Positions 44,001 to 55,679 of a DNA stretch of 56,809 bases are shown one piece after another. Each line of letters begins with the position of its first letter. The first letter of the stretch is position 1. The DNA is taken from the NCBI GenBank assembly GCA_002633005.1, contig NMRA01000856.1:62835-119643 (forward strand), read 5' to 3'. Source of the stretch: Phoronis australis. Taxonomy: Eukaryota > Phoronida > Phoronidae. The notes beneath the pieces were generated by a model. The model made no database searches, was not told the DNA's origin, and saw only the letters and a program-made list of their open reading frames with translations. A program made the translations under genes and the position numbers.

Positions 44001-45777
44001 TTTCTCTCAGTGGTCCTATCTGAAAAGTAAAAAATAGTACTGCCAATCAAACTCAGAACAAAAAATAAAATGATGGCATTAATGCAAAGCAAAGTCTCGT
44101 AGTTGGTCTTGATAGCAGATCAGGTGCAATGCATTGTGGGATACTATGCAGTGATTGTCCACATTGCCTTTTCACTGTCATTCCACACTAAAATTGCTTT
44201 TACTTTTCACAGAAAATGATTTAACGCTGAAATGAAAATGTTTCTGAATGTATTTTTTGCTTGATAAAGATTTCATTTGAGATTTTTATGTTATTTGGAA
44301 TCATTTTGTATCATTTTGTTAATATTTTAAAAAAAATTTGAAGAAATTAAATGAAAAGAAAATTAATATATTAAAACATTGAAGAGGCTTTAAAACTAAA
44401 TTAAAATTGAATTGCACATTCTGAACTAATTCAAATAACATGAACAGAAATGAAATATAAACAATGTGTAAAATTTCAATGGAAACGATGGGCCACCACA
44501 CAGCTACACAACCAACTCGCTTGCAACTGCTTACTATAAAAGCTGCCCAATTGAAACAACTCGGGTATTTTTGCCGTGAGCCCCACATCATGCCTCGGAA
44601 TGTTTCATATCTGTGCAACTACAAACTCCCATTACAACAAACGTTTTTGGTCAGACGGCTAAATTCATGATTTTAGCCTATTAAATCCCAGATGTGGTTT
44701 TCGACGGTCATTCTCAATTGTTGGTCTGCCTCTTGACTGCACGGTACTATTAACTGTGTAAGCGTAAGGGTATCCCGGCACATGCGGTGGCATTCTCCAT
44801 TTTGAGAGCCACATGCCTTGCTGCAATGATACAAGGATCATTATCGCCTTCATGGATGCATTAGTTTGTTTGGGCTTTACTTAATCGTACTTTCCCATAG
44901 GCCATTCTAATTCCAAGAAGCAAGACAATCTATTGGTCAGTTTTGTATGTCTTAGATTATACTCTAGTTCATCGACATGGCAACATACAATGAAATAAGC
45001 TTTACAGACATCCTACGGATGGTGCAGGATGAGGGTACGCAATTGGGCACATACTCAGTCAGCAGCCCAGTGGGCATCGCTTAACTTCTGCAGAGAAACT
45101 AAGAACTTTCCCAATGTACGTGATCAAACCAAAAGGTTGAAAAAACGCCTGAATCCTTACAAATTGGGCATAAGGCACGTCATTCAAATTTTGATGGGCC
45201 ACGGTAACCTAGCCTGATACAGACACGAGACGATGTGTCCTTAGTGTGGAGCTCAGTGACTGTGACAGCCTTAAAAGCGAAGGCAACCTTTTCCATGTCA
45301 TTTTGAGCTAAAATAAGACTGGTTGGTTATCCTAGACATATTTTCCACTTAATAACAGCTTTTCGTAATTTCATAGATTACTCGTCCGCTGCTCCGGAAG
45401 TGACGTTTTAGGAGGCAAGCGCTTCCCGCCACTTGAATTTGCGTTGACTTTTTTGCGAATCTGTTCTATTCTACTTTTGTTTTGTGCTGTTTTTCAACAA
45501 TTGTCGCCACCACTTTCCATCGGCGAGTATTCTGCGGCAAGATAGGTTAGTAGAGAAGTCAACTACGTTGGATTTAGGGAATTGTTTAGTGTGTTGTAAG
45601 CTGAAAATGGCTGGAGTCGGTGGCCCGTATCACAGTGACAGTAGTGTGAGTGACGGAGACCTTTTTCACAGCAGTGGTGACGAGGAATTTTTTCACGGAC
45701 ATTCAGTGGGTGGGTACATGTTTGAGCCCGAGTATAACGAGGCAGAGTACGCACAGGCACAGGCAGCTGTTGAGAGA
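43745..45777. repeat. Direct duplication, copy B (2.03 kb)
   Basis: It starts right after the N at 43744, in the middle of the FKRP-like coding sequence. The match to copy A stops only because copy A ends; copy B continues 34 bp to a second N at 45812. The level and type of differences look like allelic variation. Confidence 0.93.
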
Positions 45778-45996
45778 CTGAAACGAGGCGGCTACTGAGG
45801 ACAGACGTGGTNAGTCAGACTATATGAAAAGAAATTGGCGCGAAATGCTTGCCTCCTAAAACGTCACTTCCGGAAGAGCGGACGAGTAATTAATAAAATT
45901 ACGAAAAGCTGTAATTAAGTGGAAAATATGTCTAGGATAACCAACCAGCCTTATTTTAGCTCAAAATGACATGGAAAAAGGTTGCCTTCGCCTTTA
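45271..45996. mobile_element. TTAA transposon with both ends and an internal gap (in duplication copy B)
   Basis: Left TTAAAAGCGAAGGCAACC and right GGTTGCCTTCGCCTTTAA are inverted repeats of about 160 bp, including TTATCCTAGACATATTTTCC and GGAAGTGACGTTTTAGGAGG. An N at 45812 sits between the ORF start and the right end, so most of the element is missing from the assembly. TTAA flanks point to the piggyBac/Kolobok group. Confidence 0.85.
45607..45798 (+). CDS. Transposon ORF, N-terminal piece with FEPEY motif
   Basis: 63 residues from ATG 45607: an acidic, Ser-rich start (SSVSDGDLFHSSGDEEFF), then GGYMFEPEYNEAEYAQAQAA and a TGA at 45796. Homologous remnants lie at 43573 and 32766. FEPEYxExE is a motif of transposon-linked P2X7-intracellular-like proteins, which is a tentative match. 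The sequence after this exon-like piece is lost in the gap. Confidence 0.5.
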   Translation: MAGVGGPYHSDSSVSDGDLFHSSGDEEFFHGHSVGGYMFEPEYNEAEYAQAQAAVERLKRGGY

Positions 45997-47995
45997 AAAA
46001 TCAGGTAGAGTTTGCCCACTTTTTCTAGGTTAAAAAACAAGTGCAGATATGGAAATCGGAAGCAACAAGATATATAAGCGATGCATAAAAAATTACTAAC
46101 ATTGTTTAAGAGGAATTCATCGAGAAAAAGTCGAAGTTTAGACTAACATGTAATAACAATGTAACTTTGGTAGAAATATTACTACAGGAATTGAAAGCAT
46201 TTATAATTTTAATATTAAAAAAGAATGCCACCCAAAAAAACTATCAATTTAGATCGATTAGATCAACTCCATAACAACTAGTTCAGTTCTTTCACCTAAC
46301 ACCTGACAGCAGACGGAGATGTTAAAATTAACCAATGACGCCACAGGTTCGATCGCAGCCTGTTCGGCAGTTCACAATACGCTGGCTGGTGTCAGCTTGT
46401 CGTTTGAATTCATCGTTTTACTCAAATAAATCATCAAAATTCAACGTAAAACCCTTACAAACACATCGAGCTCTTGAACAAACGTGTTTTTTATTTCGCT
46501 GTTACGGATTTATAGGTATTTGAACGTACCGTCGCCTACAAATTTCGGTAGACCAATTTACCAAGGTCGGTGGCGGTAGTTTGTGATCCGTTCAGTGTCA
46601 AATTCGAATTATTTTTCCTTGAAATACATGCAGGAGAACAAACCTGTATGTTGTAATTTTAGACTTGCATTTTTTTCACTTCTACACACACAAAAATGCT
46701 TTTTATGCCCGGCCCTTTTTTTGGAACCCGATCAGGCCCGTCCCGGCCGTACTGAAGACATCAAGAATATAAACCAGCCAAATTTGGAAACTAAACTTCC
46801 AGCCTCGAAAAGACTATATACTAGTGAGCCAAAGAAATAATATGCACGTGATTATTTTGCTGAATTAATCACGAAACTCCAAATCTACTTACTCGTCGGG
46901 CGCCACGAAGTCAGGTTCCGTTTCCACAGAAGCGTCAGGGCAACAGTTGTACAGCAACAATGATTCGAATATTGTAAATTTAATATCTAAATAAAGATTC
47001 CCCTAACATCTGACCGTAGGATATAAAATCGAGTGATTGTTTTTCAACAGCTTTCTGTCAGCAAACCGTTAAATTAGCATGCGGGTGCCCGGTCGGTCAA
47101 CTAGCTTTATTGCATCTGAAGCCGGTAACGCATTGATTTATTCATTCTGCTGGCTACTCAAAACCTTTACACCCATGAACACTCCAAAAGCATTACAAAT
47201 TACATCGAGGCAAACTTTGACACTTTGTTTCAGTTTTATATATGCATTGGTTGGGGTTAGAAAAATTCATTTTGAAATAGAACGCACAATAATAAACGTC
47301 AACATGACAACTTGCAATCCCGACTTAGACGAGTGCTCATCGGTCTTTTTTCCGGCATTCATCAGTGAAATCACTGTCGACGAAATTCCGGCCACAGACA
47401 CAGAGATACGGCCTCATACTTGTTATTAATGGAGTACTTTTCATTCGTCACTGCCGCGAGCCATTCCAGAAGCATTTCGGGCTCTTAAGGAAATCAAAAA
47501 AACCATGTACCCACTTTCCTCGCAGCTTCATAGTTCGCACAAGTGGGAAGGATACACCACTTCTATAGCGGCACTCACTCTGCAGAAGAATCACTGACGT
47601 CGCTGCGTCGTTTACTCAGTCACCTTCCTCACAGGTTAACGCGACACCTCTCCACTAGGTAAGATCGACTGTAAACGAGGTGATGTGGATATAGACCGAT
47701 TAAGACGGTAAAAAAGACTAATTAAATCTGGTGACATTCTCCTTTAACCACAAATAAATGCACCGATGCTAATTGTCAACGCATTTTATTGTCGGATTTC
47801 CGTAGAGAGCAATGTAAAATTTGAGTTGTTTACTCCACCTAGATGACGAAAATCCCAGGTTGCCAAACGAAGTTTGAGGTCTCCAGTACTGAAAATCTAG
47901 GGCGCCGAAATGATTTCAATCCGTCGTGCAAAGTTCGTCGGCTAAAAAACAACCGGTCGAACAGCAGTAACGTCACCCATTTTCCTGTGCTTCAA
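45997..47995. other. Intergenic, no gene recognised
   Basis: Open frames at 46583-46840, 47079-47429 and 47843-48049 give no recognisable product. Confidence 0.4.
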
Positions 47996-48440
47996 GGAGG
48001 CGAAATCTCCGGAAAATTCGCGGTTTTTCGATGTAGCGCAAAGTCGTAAAATGTTTTGCGCCGGTTGACTAAAACTCAACTGTTAAAAGTCGATTTTTTT
48101 TCTTTTTCTCTACTGAGAGAGGGCCAGAGGACCTAGGCATGAAAGGGCATTGATTTTCAACGGTTGGTTTTCTGGCAATAGACGTTTCAAGTGAGGAGGC
48201 GGAATCTCCGGAAAATTCGCGGTTTTTTCGATGTAGGGCAAAGACATAAAATGTTTTGCGCCGATTGACGAAAACTCAACCTCTGAAAGTCGGGTTTTTT
48301 TCCTTTTCTCTACTAAGAGAGGGCCAGAGGACCTAGGAATGGAAGGGCATCGATTTTCAACGGTTGGTTTTCCGGCAATAGACTTTTCAAGTGAGGAGGC
48401 GGAATCTCCGGAAAATTCGCGGTTTTTCGGTGTAGGCAAT
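47996..48440. repeat. Tandem repeat, 198-bp unit, 2.2 copies
   Basis: Units start at about 47996, 48194 and 48393 with GAGGCGGAATCTCCGGAAAA and contain GTAAAATGTTTTGCGCCG, GAGAGAGGGCCAGAGGACCT and CAACGGTTGGTTTTC. Open frames on the minus strand here repeat with the DNA unit. Confidence 0.92.
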
Positions 48441-49122
48441 TTCCCCCGTAAATGTCTAAATGTAGTACGTTCAGTCTCTGACTGAATTCCTCCCGCCGAC
48501 GAACGAACATAGAACGAGCTCATGATGGGCTGCTGGTGCAAATTTCACCGATCCAACCGATTTTTGTCGAGCAATTCCGACTTCTGTCTACTTACTTCCT
48601 GTAATTTAAGCGTGGTGATTTCACGAAATCAACGGAACAGTCGTGAATGAAAGATAATAAATCAGAGAAAACTGTCATTAATTTAAAGTTTCGAAGTCAA
48701 CACGAACTTTGAAACAGATTTAGATGGAATTATTGTCTGACTTTGATACTCGCTCTAACGACTTCGTGGCGACTTGGTCGCCAAACACAATCTGAGGTCG
48801 CGTTGGCGAGCGTTGTATCACTATCAGTGCGAAACACTATGACATCACTTTCAGCCAACTTTTTAATCAGTTAACTAGCCAGAAGTTTTCTGTTGGGTGT
48901 CATGTCAAGGAAAACAACATTCAGATACATATTGCAAAAACTATGAAACTATTTTGTGGAAAGTTTCAAAAAACTTAAATTGCTCGATTTACAAATCTTT
49001 GAAACTTGGAACATTTTATGCACCTCCTGGCACATTATATGAAAGCAATGCAGCTTAATTTAGAGCCAAACATGGCATTACAGCAAATACGCTGAGGTCA
49101 AATAAACACAACAAAATCAGGA
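48441..49122. other. Intergenic, nothing recognised
   Basis: AT-rich, no open frame with a known product. Confidence 0.4.
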
Positions 49123-49194
49123 GCCCCAACTGGGAATCGAACCACAGGTCTCTAGATTGCCGATCTAGTGCTCTCACCACTGAGCTACTGAGGA
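49123..49194 (-). tRNA. Degenerate tRNA-like sequence (pseudo-tRNA or SINE head)
   Basis: On the minus strand a box A (TAGCTCAGTGGTGAGAGCA) and box B (GGTTCGATTCC) are correctly spaced. The anticodon stem CTAGA/TCTAG is perfect around the loop TCGGCAA. Base 33 is C instead of the invariant T, the T stem has a mismatch, and the acceptor stem pairs in only about six of seven positions. The loop would read GGC. The defects favour a pseudogene or a tRNA-derived SINE over a working tRNA. Confidence 0.55.
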
Positions 49195-49351
49195 CCCGAT
49201 TTCTGAGTAATTATTGTTTAAAGCCAACTGTTATGTCATACATCCCGTGAGCGGCGTTTTGCCTTTTTCACACGAGATTTGGACAGTTGGCATTACAGCA
49301 TTTCATACACACCAACGCAATTGCAAAAATGATCATGTCAAAATAAAATAG

Positions 49352-49726
49352 TTATAATCTGGCGAGCAAAATAGCACCTGCCCAGTCAAATAAATGAGCT
49401 TGGAGAAACAATGGGTGCAGCTTAATATATCCACGCTTAATGAATCCACGTTTAATAAGAACCAGCACGTTTTTATTCAAACTACGTGGAACCTGTAGAA
49501 TCACGATTGACATCAGTCGAATCATAAATATCCAAACGAACGTGCTTGGAGTAATGGTGGATTGATAAAGCAGTGTGCAATATGTAAGCAAATCTTCAGC
49601 CAAACAAACGGACGCCATGGTGTTACAAATGTGGCAAAACACTGCACAGACTAATGAAGTTCCATACAAATAAAATTGCACTGCAACTTTCAATTCCACC
49701 AGCACTATCCCCGTCACAATTATCAC
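49352..49726 (-). CDS. Hypothetical hydrophobic ORF, 124 residues
   Basis: It starts MIIVTGIVLVELKVAVQF and contains two to three hydrophobic stretches (around LVCAVFCHICNTMASVCL and FVWIFMIRLMSIVIL) followed by a basic segment. No family was recognised and no splice signals were evident. It could be a decayed membrane-protein exon or chance. Confidence 0.2.
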   Translation of the reverse strand: MIIVTGIVLVELKVAVQFYLYGTSLVCAVFCHICNTMASVCLAEDLLTYCTLLYQSTITPSTFVWIFMIRLMSIVILQVPRSLNKNVLVLIKRGFIKRGYIKLHPLFLQAHLFDWAGAILLARL

Positions 49727-50999
49727 CTATTCTCAGTACCTGTTTAAAGTGATATATATTTATTGAAGAATACATAGAACATACAAAAATAATGACAAAC
49801 CCAGTGATCGCGAAGCATTATATCTGGGTTGTTAGAAATTCATAAATGAAACTAATATTCATAGAGGTATGTACATTTAAGTAGTATCTAATATAAGTAT
49901 TCCAATACTTAGATATGCTATTATGAATGTATCAAAAAGCTATTGCACTCGTAGAACCTTGATTCAAATGAGACAAATTCGCCACATCTTAACCACTCTT
50001 TCTTTCAACGTAAGACTGGTTGTACCACGATGGTGAGTTGGTCTTGTTGTTCATCACAGTTATCTAAATATGTTAAGATGAACAGCTATTGTTGCAGCTG
50101 CGACACACTCTGAACAGCGTTAATAGCTTGTAAAGTTGGATTTTAACTCTTAGTTTTGAAAGCATGCCATATGAAATGAAACGGGGATTTTCTTCACAAC
50201 TGAATGCGCCACAATTTAACCAAACTAAATTAAAAATATGTTTCGTGCCTGTGAATACACAGACAACTTTAAATTAAAACAGCAAACTAATTGCCAAAGC
50301 TTTGCAATTGAACAGCAGAGGCAAAACCCATGAAATTTAGTGATGAGAAGTTACTGTTGTTGAAAAATGATTTTGATGTCAACGAACAACCCAAGAAAAA
50401 ATTCCATGCCAAGAGACCACGTGACCGTACATAATCCGACGATGTCAATCCGCTGTGCTCCTGCAATACTCAGCTGTTGTGTCCACAAGGCCAATTGTAC
50501 ATTGTCTTCTGTTGTAAAACGTGGAAGAGGCAAAAGAAATTCAACCTCATTGTCACGATAATATGATTGTCATAGGTGAGACATTGTTGAACGCTTAGCC
50601 ATTATGCACCTACCTAGTATCGACGTTATCTCTTTGACAGAACAATGCATATGGATGGTCACGTGGTATCCGGACATGAAAAAACTCGGTCCTTCCCTAT
50701 TAAATTTTTTGTCTAGGCGTGATAAATTTTGACCTTGATTTTTTTTTTTTGGTCTTGCTGAGTGAAAACAATGTTTTGATCCGTTTTTAAATTTCGCAGA
50801 AAATATGAGTAATTTTTTCCGTTTTGGCTTTCCATAGGATAGACTACCCATATAATTTCACCAAACCGAACTAGTTCATTAACCTCCGTCAGCAAAAGTT
50901 ACATAACCACAGACGTAGTCTTGCCTCGTTCGAACTGCTCCATCCTGCAGCACAGGTAGGCCTGACAGGCGGCGTAGGCGGCGCTCGTGACCAGGCTAC
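49727..50999. other. Intergenic, nothing recognised
   Basis: AT-rich sequence. Short open frames at 50351-50561 and 50570-50895 have no recognised product. Confidence 0.4.
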
Positions 51000-51175
51000 C
51001 CCGGAGGCCAACTCTCGTCCATCATTCAAGTTTACAAAAATCTCCCAGTGGCCGAGCTCATCAACAGCCTGTGCTATTGCGCCGTCTTTGAAATTTGCAG
51101 TAATATTAGTTGCACACCCGGCGTTCATTGAGTGCTTCAGTGGGCGGAGGCCCTTCACCAACTCAAGCAGAGTTT
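51000..51175 (-). CDS. Candidate orphan exon, function unknown
   Basis: Minus strand: acceptor GTTGCCTGCAG, then ETLLELVKGLRPLKHSMNAG, ATNITANFKDGAIAQAVDEL and GHWEIFVNLNDGRELASG, then a possible GTAGCC donor. The amino-acid composition is like a globular protein, unlike most open frames in this window. I do not recognise the family, and no partner exon was found nearby. Confidence 0.35.
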
Positions 51176-52600
51176 CTGCAGGCAACCGTGGGAATTTGGA
51201 CTATCTCCTAAAACCGATCTGCACATGCCTTGAAAATAGAGTTTACAGACCTTGTTACACAGCCCAAGGCGACAGCGGTGCCTTACCCCAGCCAATTTGC
51301 TACTCAGTTTCTGGTGGCAACCGTAAAAGAAAATCTATCGGGAATTTGGACTCTGTGAAAAAAATGATCTGTACATGACATGAGAACAGCGATAATCGAG
51401 TTAACTGAGAGTTAAAAAGTGTTAAATGAGTGTTGCTCCTGTAATTATTTCCATCAGATTAGGTATATTGCATTGGAATCACAAAGTGTAAATGCGCTGT
51501 CTGCAGGTGACTGATCTGGATATAAACGCAACTTATAAGTCATGGTGGGGAGTATTTTGTGTGAGTAGTGCTGTTGTTTCAATCACTGACTGATGAACAT
51601 GATCAGAGGGTTATTTCCAGTTAGGTCTATGGTCCATCGACAATGAATTCAGCAGATTATGCAAAGTCTTGAATAATGAAACATCAATCTCTTGCTTAGC
51701 AATTATGAAATGTTCTCGTTATTGTAGCCCCTCCACGGGTAGATCACAAATTTTGCAGTCGACTTACCTAAACAACTGGTTGTATTTAAGCTGTCGGGAT
51801 CCTGAATTGACCTAGAAGCGTCACCCTCTTTTCCTTAAAAAAACAAGTCGGTCATTCATCAACTCTTATCACCTTCTGATTACAGACATCACACGGAACG
51901 ATCACCTGAAAGGCTACTCTATGTTATCTCCCGGGAGTTAAGCAGGCAGGCAGGAAACTTGTGCTCAGGCTCAGAGTACTAGTAAACTTGATACACGAAT
52001 CTATCTCGACCGTTGAATTTCTCCTCAATATACCGACGTGATCTGTTTTCTGGGCAGACGATACCACTAACCCGGTCAAGCCTTTTCCCACGCAGTGGAA
52101 CCGAAACTAGCGAAGCATTGACGCAAACTGGGTACGTTCCTGTTTAGCTTCGGTAGTTAAACAGGCAACGGAGTTATCGGTAGGTGACGCTATCGTTATC
52201 GAAGTTATGATGGCAAATAAGGTAGGCACTAGGTGGCGTAATTTACACAATCTTTTTTATTGCTGCAGCAGCCGACTGGTGTCCAAAACTTCATTGGACA
52301 AGGAAGTTGAGCGTCAGCGCTTCGCTGTTTAGTCCACCTGCTTTCTGCTTAAGTAAACGTGACCTGTTAACACGACCTAAAACACTTCGTGGGTTCGTCA
52401 GATCCCCGGCCGTGTTTCACGACTTACTTAGGCTGCTCAATAATCAAACTTTCTATAACATTGACCGGGAACTGCTGGCACGGTTGCGTTCGTAATCGGT
52501 TGATTGAGCTGTTGCCTGTGCATATTGTTTTGTAAATTATTAAAACTGAGAGTTTAATGACACTATCGATAACTTTTTGAACTCTACTTCTTAAAAGTTC
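51176..52600. other. Intergenic; possible 5' part of the LINE near its right end
   Basis: A phrase around GGGAATTTGGACTMTSTSMA plus GATCTGYACATG is repeated at about 51190-51230 and 51338-51376. The frame at 52307-52495 ends RLLNNQTFYNIDRELLARLR and could be a remnant upstream of the LINE endonuclease, but the match is weak. Confidence 0.35.
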
Positions 52601-52729
52601 GTGTTCAAGCTACTTGTTAAAACCACTAGATCACCTTCTATTTTATTCGTCGGCGTTATGCGATGAGGAGTCAACTCCGTCAGTCTCTGGCAGTATCCTG
52701 ATTGACCATGGACCCGATATTCTATCCGA

Positions 52730-53732
52730 TTTAAAATACACCAAAGGTCTCCGTATTGGGCACCCAAATAACTGGCCAAATTGATGAACTGCGTTTTATT
52801 ATGAGTCAAAAACCCATCGATATTCTTTGCTTGAATGAAACACTGTTCTCTTCTGTCATCTATGATTCTGAAATCGCCATTGACGGCTTTGAATTGAATA
52901 GGAACGACCGTAACAGGAGAGGTGGCGGTGTTGCCATCTACTACGCGAAAGAAGGATCAACTGACTAGCCGTCAGCTCCACAACCATGACGACTATGTGG
53001 AATCGCTCTGGGTTGAGATTGGCATCCCTAAATCGAAGAACTTAATTATTGGATCAGTCTACACAGCACCCTCTGCGAACGCAGAGTACACAGAAAAATT
53101 GACTGAACATTTAAAAAGTATTGTTCATAATCAGGCTCATACTAGCAAAGATTTTATTGTTACTGGTGATTTTAATTATGATGCATTGTGTAAGAAGACA
53201 GTGAGTAAAATTAGGGCATGGGAACGAGAGTTGGGTATGCAGAATATTATTAACGTGCCCACAAGGGTTACCGACAAAACTTCCACATGCCTTGATCTTA
53301 TTCTTGACAAAGTTTTTAAGTTTGATAGAATACCCATTGGGATTAGTGATCATAATCTTGTATTCATAGCGTATAAGACTTGTCGCCCTAGATTTCCGCC
53401 ACGTATCATTACCAAGCGGTCATATCGCACCTTCGATAAAGGAAGACTTTCTCAGAGAACTACTGGCGATTGATTGGGGCGCCGTTACCACCGCTGTTGA
53501 CCTCGATGCCGCTTGGACGATTTTCAAGCAAAGTTTCATTGGAGTAATTAATAATCATGTCCCCGTAATCCAACTGAAATTAAAGGGCAAATCACCGGAG
53601 TGGTATAATGATAATCTCATATCTCTCTCTCACAAGGAAGACTACCTGAAGCGAACAGCTCAGCGTACTCGAAATTCATCTGACTGGGGTATCTATAAGA
53701 AAGCTAGAAATAAGGTAAACAATGCTCTTAAG
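52730..53732 (+). pseudogene. LINE (non-LTR) retrotransposon: endonuclease domain and linker, frame-broken
   Basis: An APE-type endonuclease is spread over several frames. It begins GLRIGH near 52746, followed by IDELRFIMSQKPIDILCLNE and GGGVAIYYA. After a shift near 52950 come SLWVEIGIPKSKNLIIGSVY, VTGDFNYDAL and IGISDHNLVF (catalytic Asp/Asn and the SDH motif). A further shift near 53445 leads to the linker with SPEWYNDNLISLSHKEDYLK and ends RNKVNNALK at a TTAA insertion. Multiple frameshifts make it a dead copy. The domain order is that of CR1/Jockey/Rex-type LINEs; the clade is not determined. Confidence 0.88.
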
Positions 53733-55675
53733 GTAGGTGGATACACAAAAAAAATATTTTTGACTGTTTTTTACATTTTTATGTCATCCTAATCTTTAAT
53801 TCTTGATGCACAGTATACTGAAGAAAAATAAAATCATTCTGAAAATCCAAAGTTGTTTTTTTAGCTATATTTGACCAAGCCTCAGTAAGTCGTATGGCTT
53901 GAGTGCTCACCAGCTCAGTGATTGACAACTGGGGCGGAGCTTATATACAAGGACACTAGCTCTAGTCTAACCCTGTCAACAAGCATTGCGTAACCAGGCA
54001 ATCGAGAGTGCTGTACCAGCTGATATTGGTGTTGTAGCCAGACCAAGAATAAAATAATTCTTATTTTTGACCATGTGAAAGTTGGTAGTGAAATGGTGAA
54101 CTAGCTCCTGTTCCGAGCCTGAGCCCGTTTGTGTATCTGCAAAGTACGCCAAGTCCTACCGAAGCCATCACTGCACTCAGCTTGAGGAGTCAGTGCAGAA
54201 ATTGTGCATGTAAAAGAGAAGTCGGTAATATGAAGTAAGGTGTCTTGCGAGAGGACGCTGAGCATCGACGTAGGTGGTGTTGCACGATTCGGTGAGAGTG
54301 CATGCACGCGCTGTGAAGACAAGCCGCGCGCGCGACACATTGACAACTACATGCCGTCAGAGTAGAGTCTTCGCAGATAAACCGTGCTTCTGTGCTGGGA
54401 ACGCGCCGTGGAGAAACTAGGCTGTCAAACCCAGAGGATTTTTTAACTTGCCAATGGCCGTAACCCAAAGAATTAGAGAAATGACCCAGTGTTCAACATA
54501 ACAAAAAATTTTCTAGTGCATAGATTCAAACGTAACCCTGAATTAAAACTCATGATATTATACGATTTTAGAGGAAAGCAATATAAGAAACTTTAGTAAC
54601 TTGAGAATCTCACCCAAGCGGCGCTATTTGCGCAGAAAGTGATATTTTCTTATCCCAAAGTCCATTCGGTACAGGCACGTAAAAATGTTGAACCATTACT
54701 ATGAAAGTAGTTCTTTATCCTCGTCGCCAATATTGTTATGTAGGCAGTAACGCGGCGATTTGATATAACACATATATTGGTTGATGATAATATTGGAATA
54801 CTAACAAATAGGTCTGTGTAATATAGTTAGAGAGTCTTTTACAAACTGAGTGGAGAGTTCAGATGAATCGTATAAACAATCAACACATGGTGGTCGGCAC
54901 ACCAGTACAGCAGACAATAGATCAACGCTAAGCTCCGCCCACGTGACAGCCATATTTGTTTTGGTCGTCTGTCGTGCTTCACAAGTTCGAAAAAATGATT
55001 AAAATTACGCTGTAAACAAACAGGTATGTCACATTTTCTAAATATGAAGTAAATATCAGCTTTATTTCTAGTACTTCAACAAAAATTGGAACATAATGAC
55101 CACGCATTCTGAACGAAATTTGATCTCAAGTGGCAATCGATGACCGCTTAACTTCAAAGCCGTTTTTCTCGGCTCGTGATTTCAGGATAGTGACAAGATT
55201 CTCGGGCCTATTTTTCCACAACACGTGGGTCAATTTTTACGAAAGTTGCAAATTTGAAATCCTCTAGGACTGAAGTAAAATCGCGTGCCAGGGTTTTTTG
55301 ATAAATGGACCAGATTTTTAGTTATGAGACGGAAAGTGACCAAATGACAAAAAGTGGCGTGCTTGCCCCAACTCACACACAAAAAATGCCACAAAATCAA
55401 GATCATAATGATTTTGTACATATATTTGGTATGGATCAGTAGAATATTGCGTAAGGAAACAGTTGATGATGATCCCAGTGCATTTTGAAAAAAAGTTCGA
55501 GGTAAAATTGGATTTTTTGAAAATTAAAAAATACGATTTTTAAAAAAAACGAACTACATAAAAAACTTTTTTTTTCGATTTTTGTCACTTTCAGAGTCAT
55601 GTCTAACTAGTTAAAACTCCCTTTTTACTCATTTTAGTTAGGAACCTGGAGATTTGATCAGTGTATACACCTACC
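53733..55675. mobile_element. TTAA-flanked DNA transposon (1.94 kb) nested in the LINE
   Basis: TTAA 53729-53732 and TTAA 55676-55679 flank inverted ends GGTAGGTGGATACAC and, reversed from the right, GGTAGGTGTATACAC (one mismatch in 15). The inside has no long open frame, so it is non-autonomous. Deleting the element plus one TTAA joins the LINE codons in frame (…VNNALK-RAKVEYY…), so the insertion point is exact. Its termini differ from those of the 32.4-kb and 45.3-kb elements, so it is a separate family. Confidence 0.93.
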
Positions 55676-55679
55676 TTAA

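Noticed and set aside
48110-48541. 143-residue minus-strand frame with repeated FPEIPPPHLK phrases
   Set aside because: The repetition follows the 198-bp DNA unit, a multiple of three. Without homology or splice context a protein is not supported.
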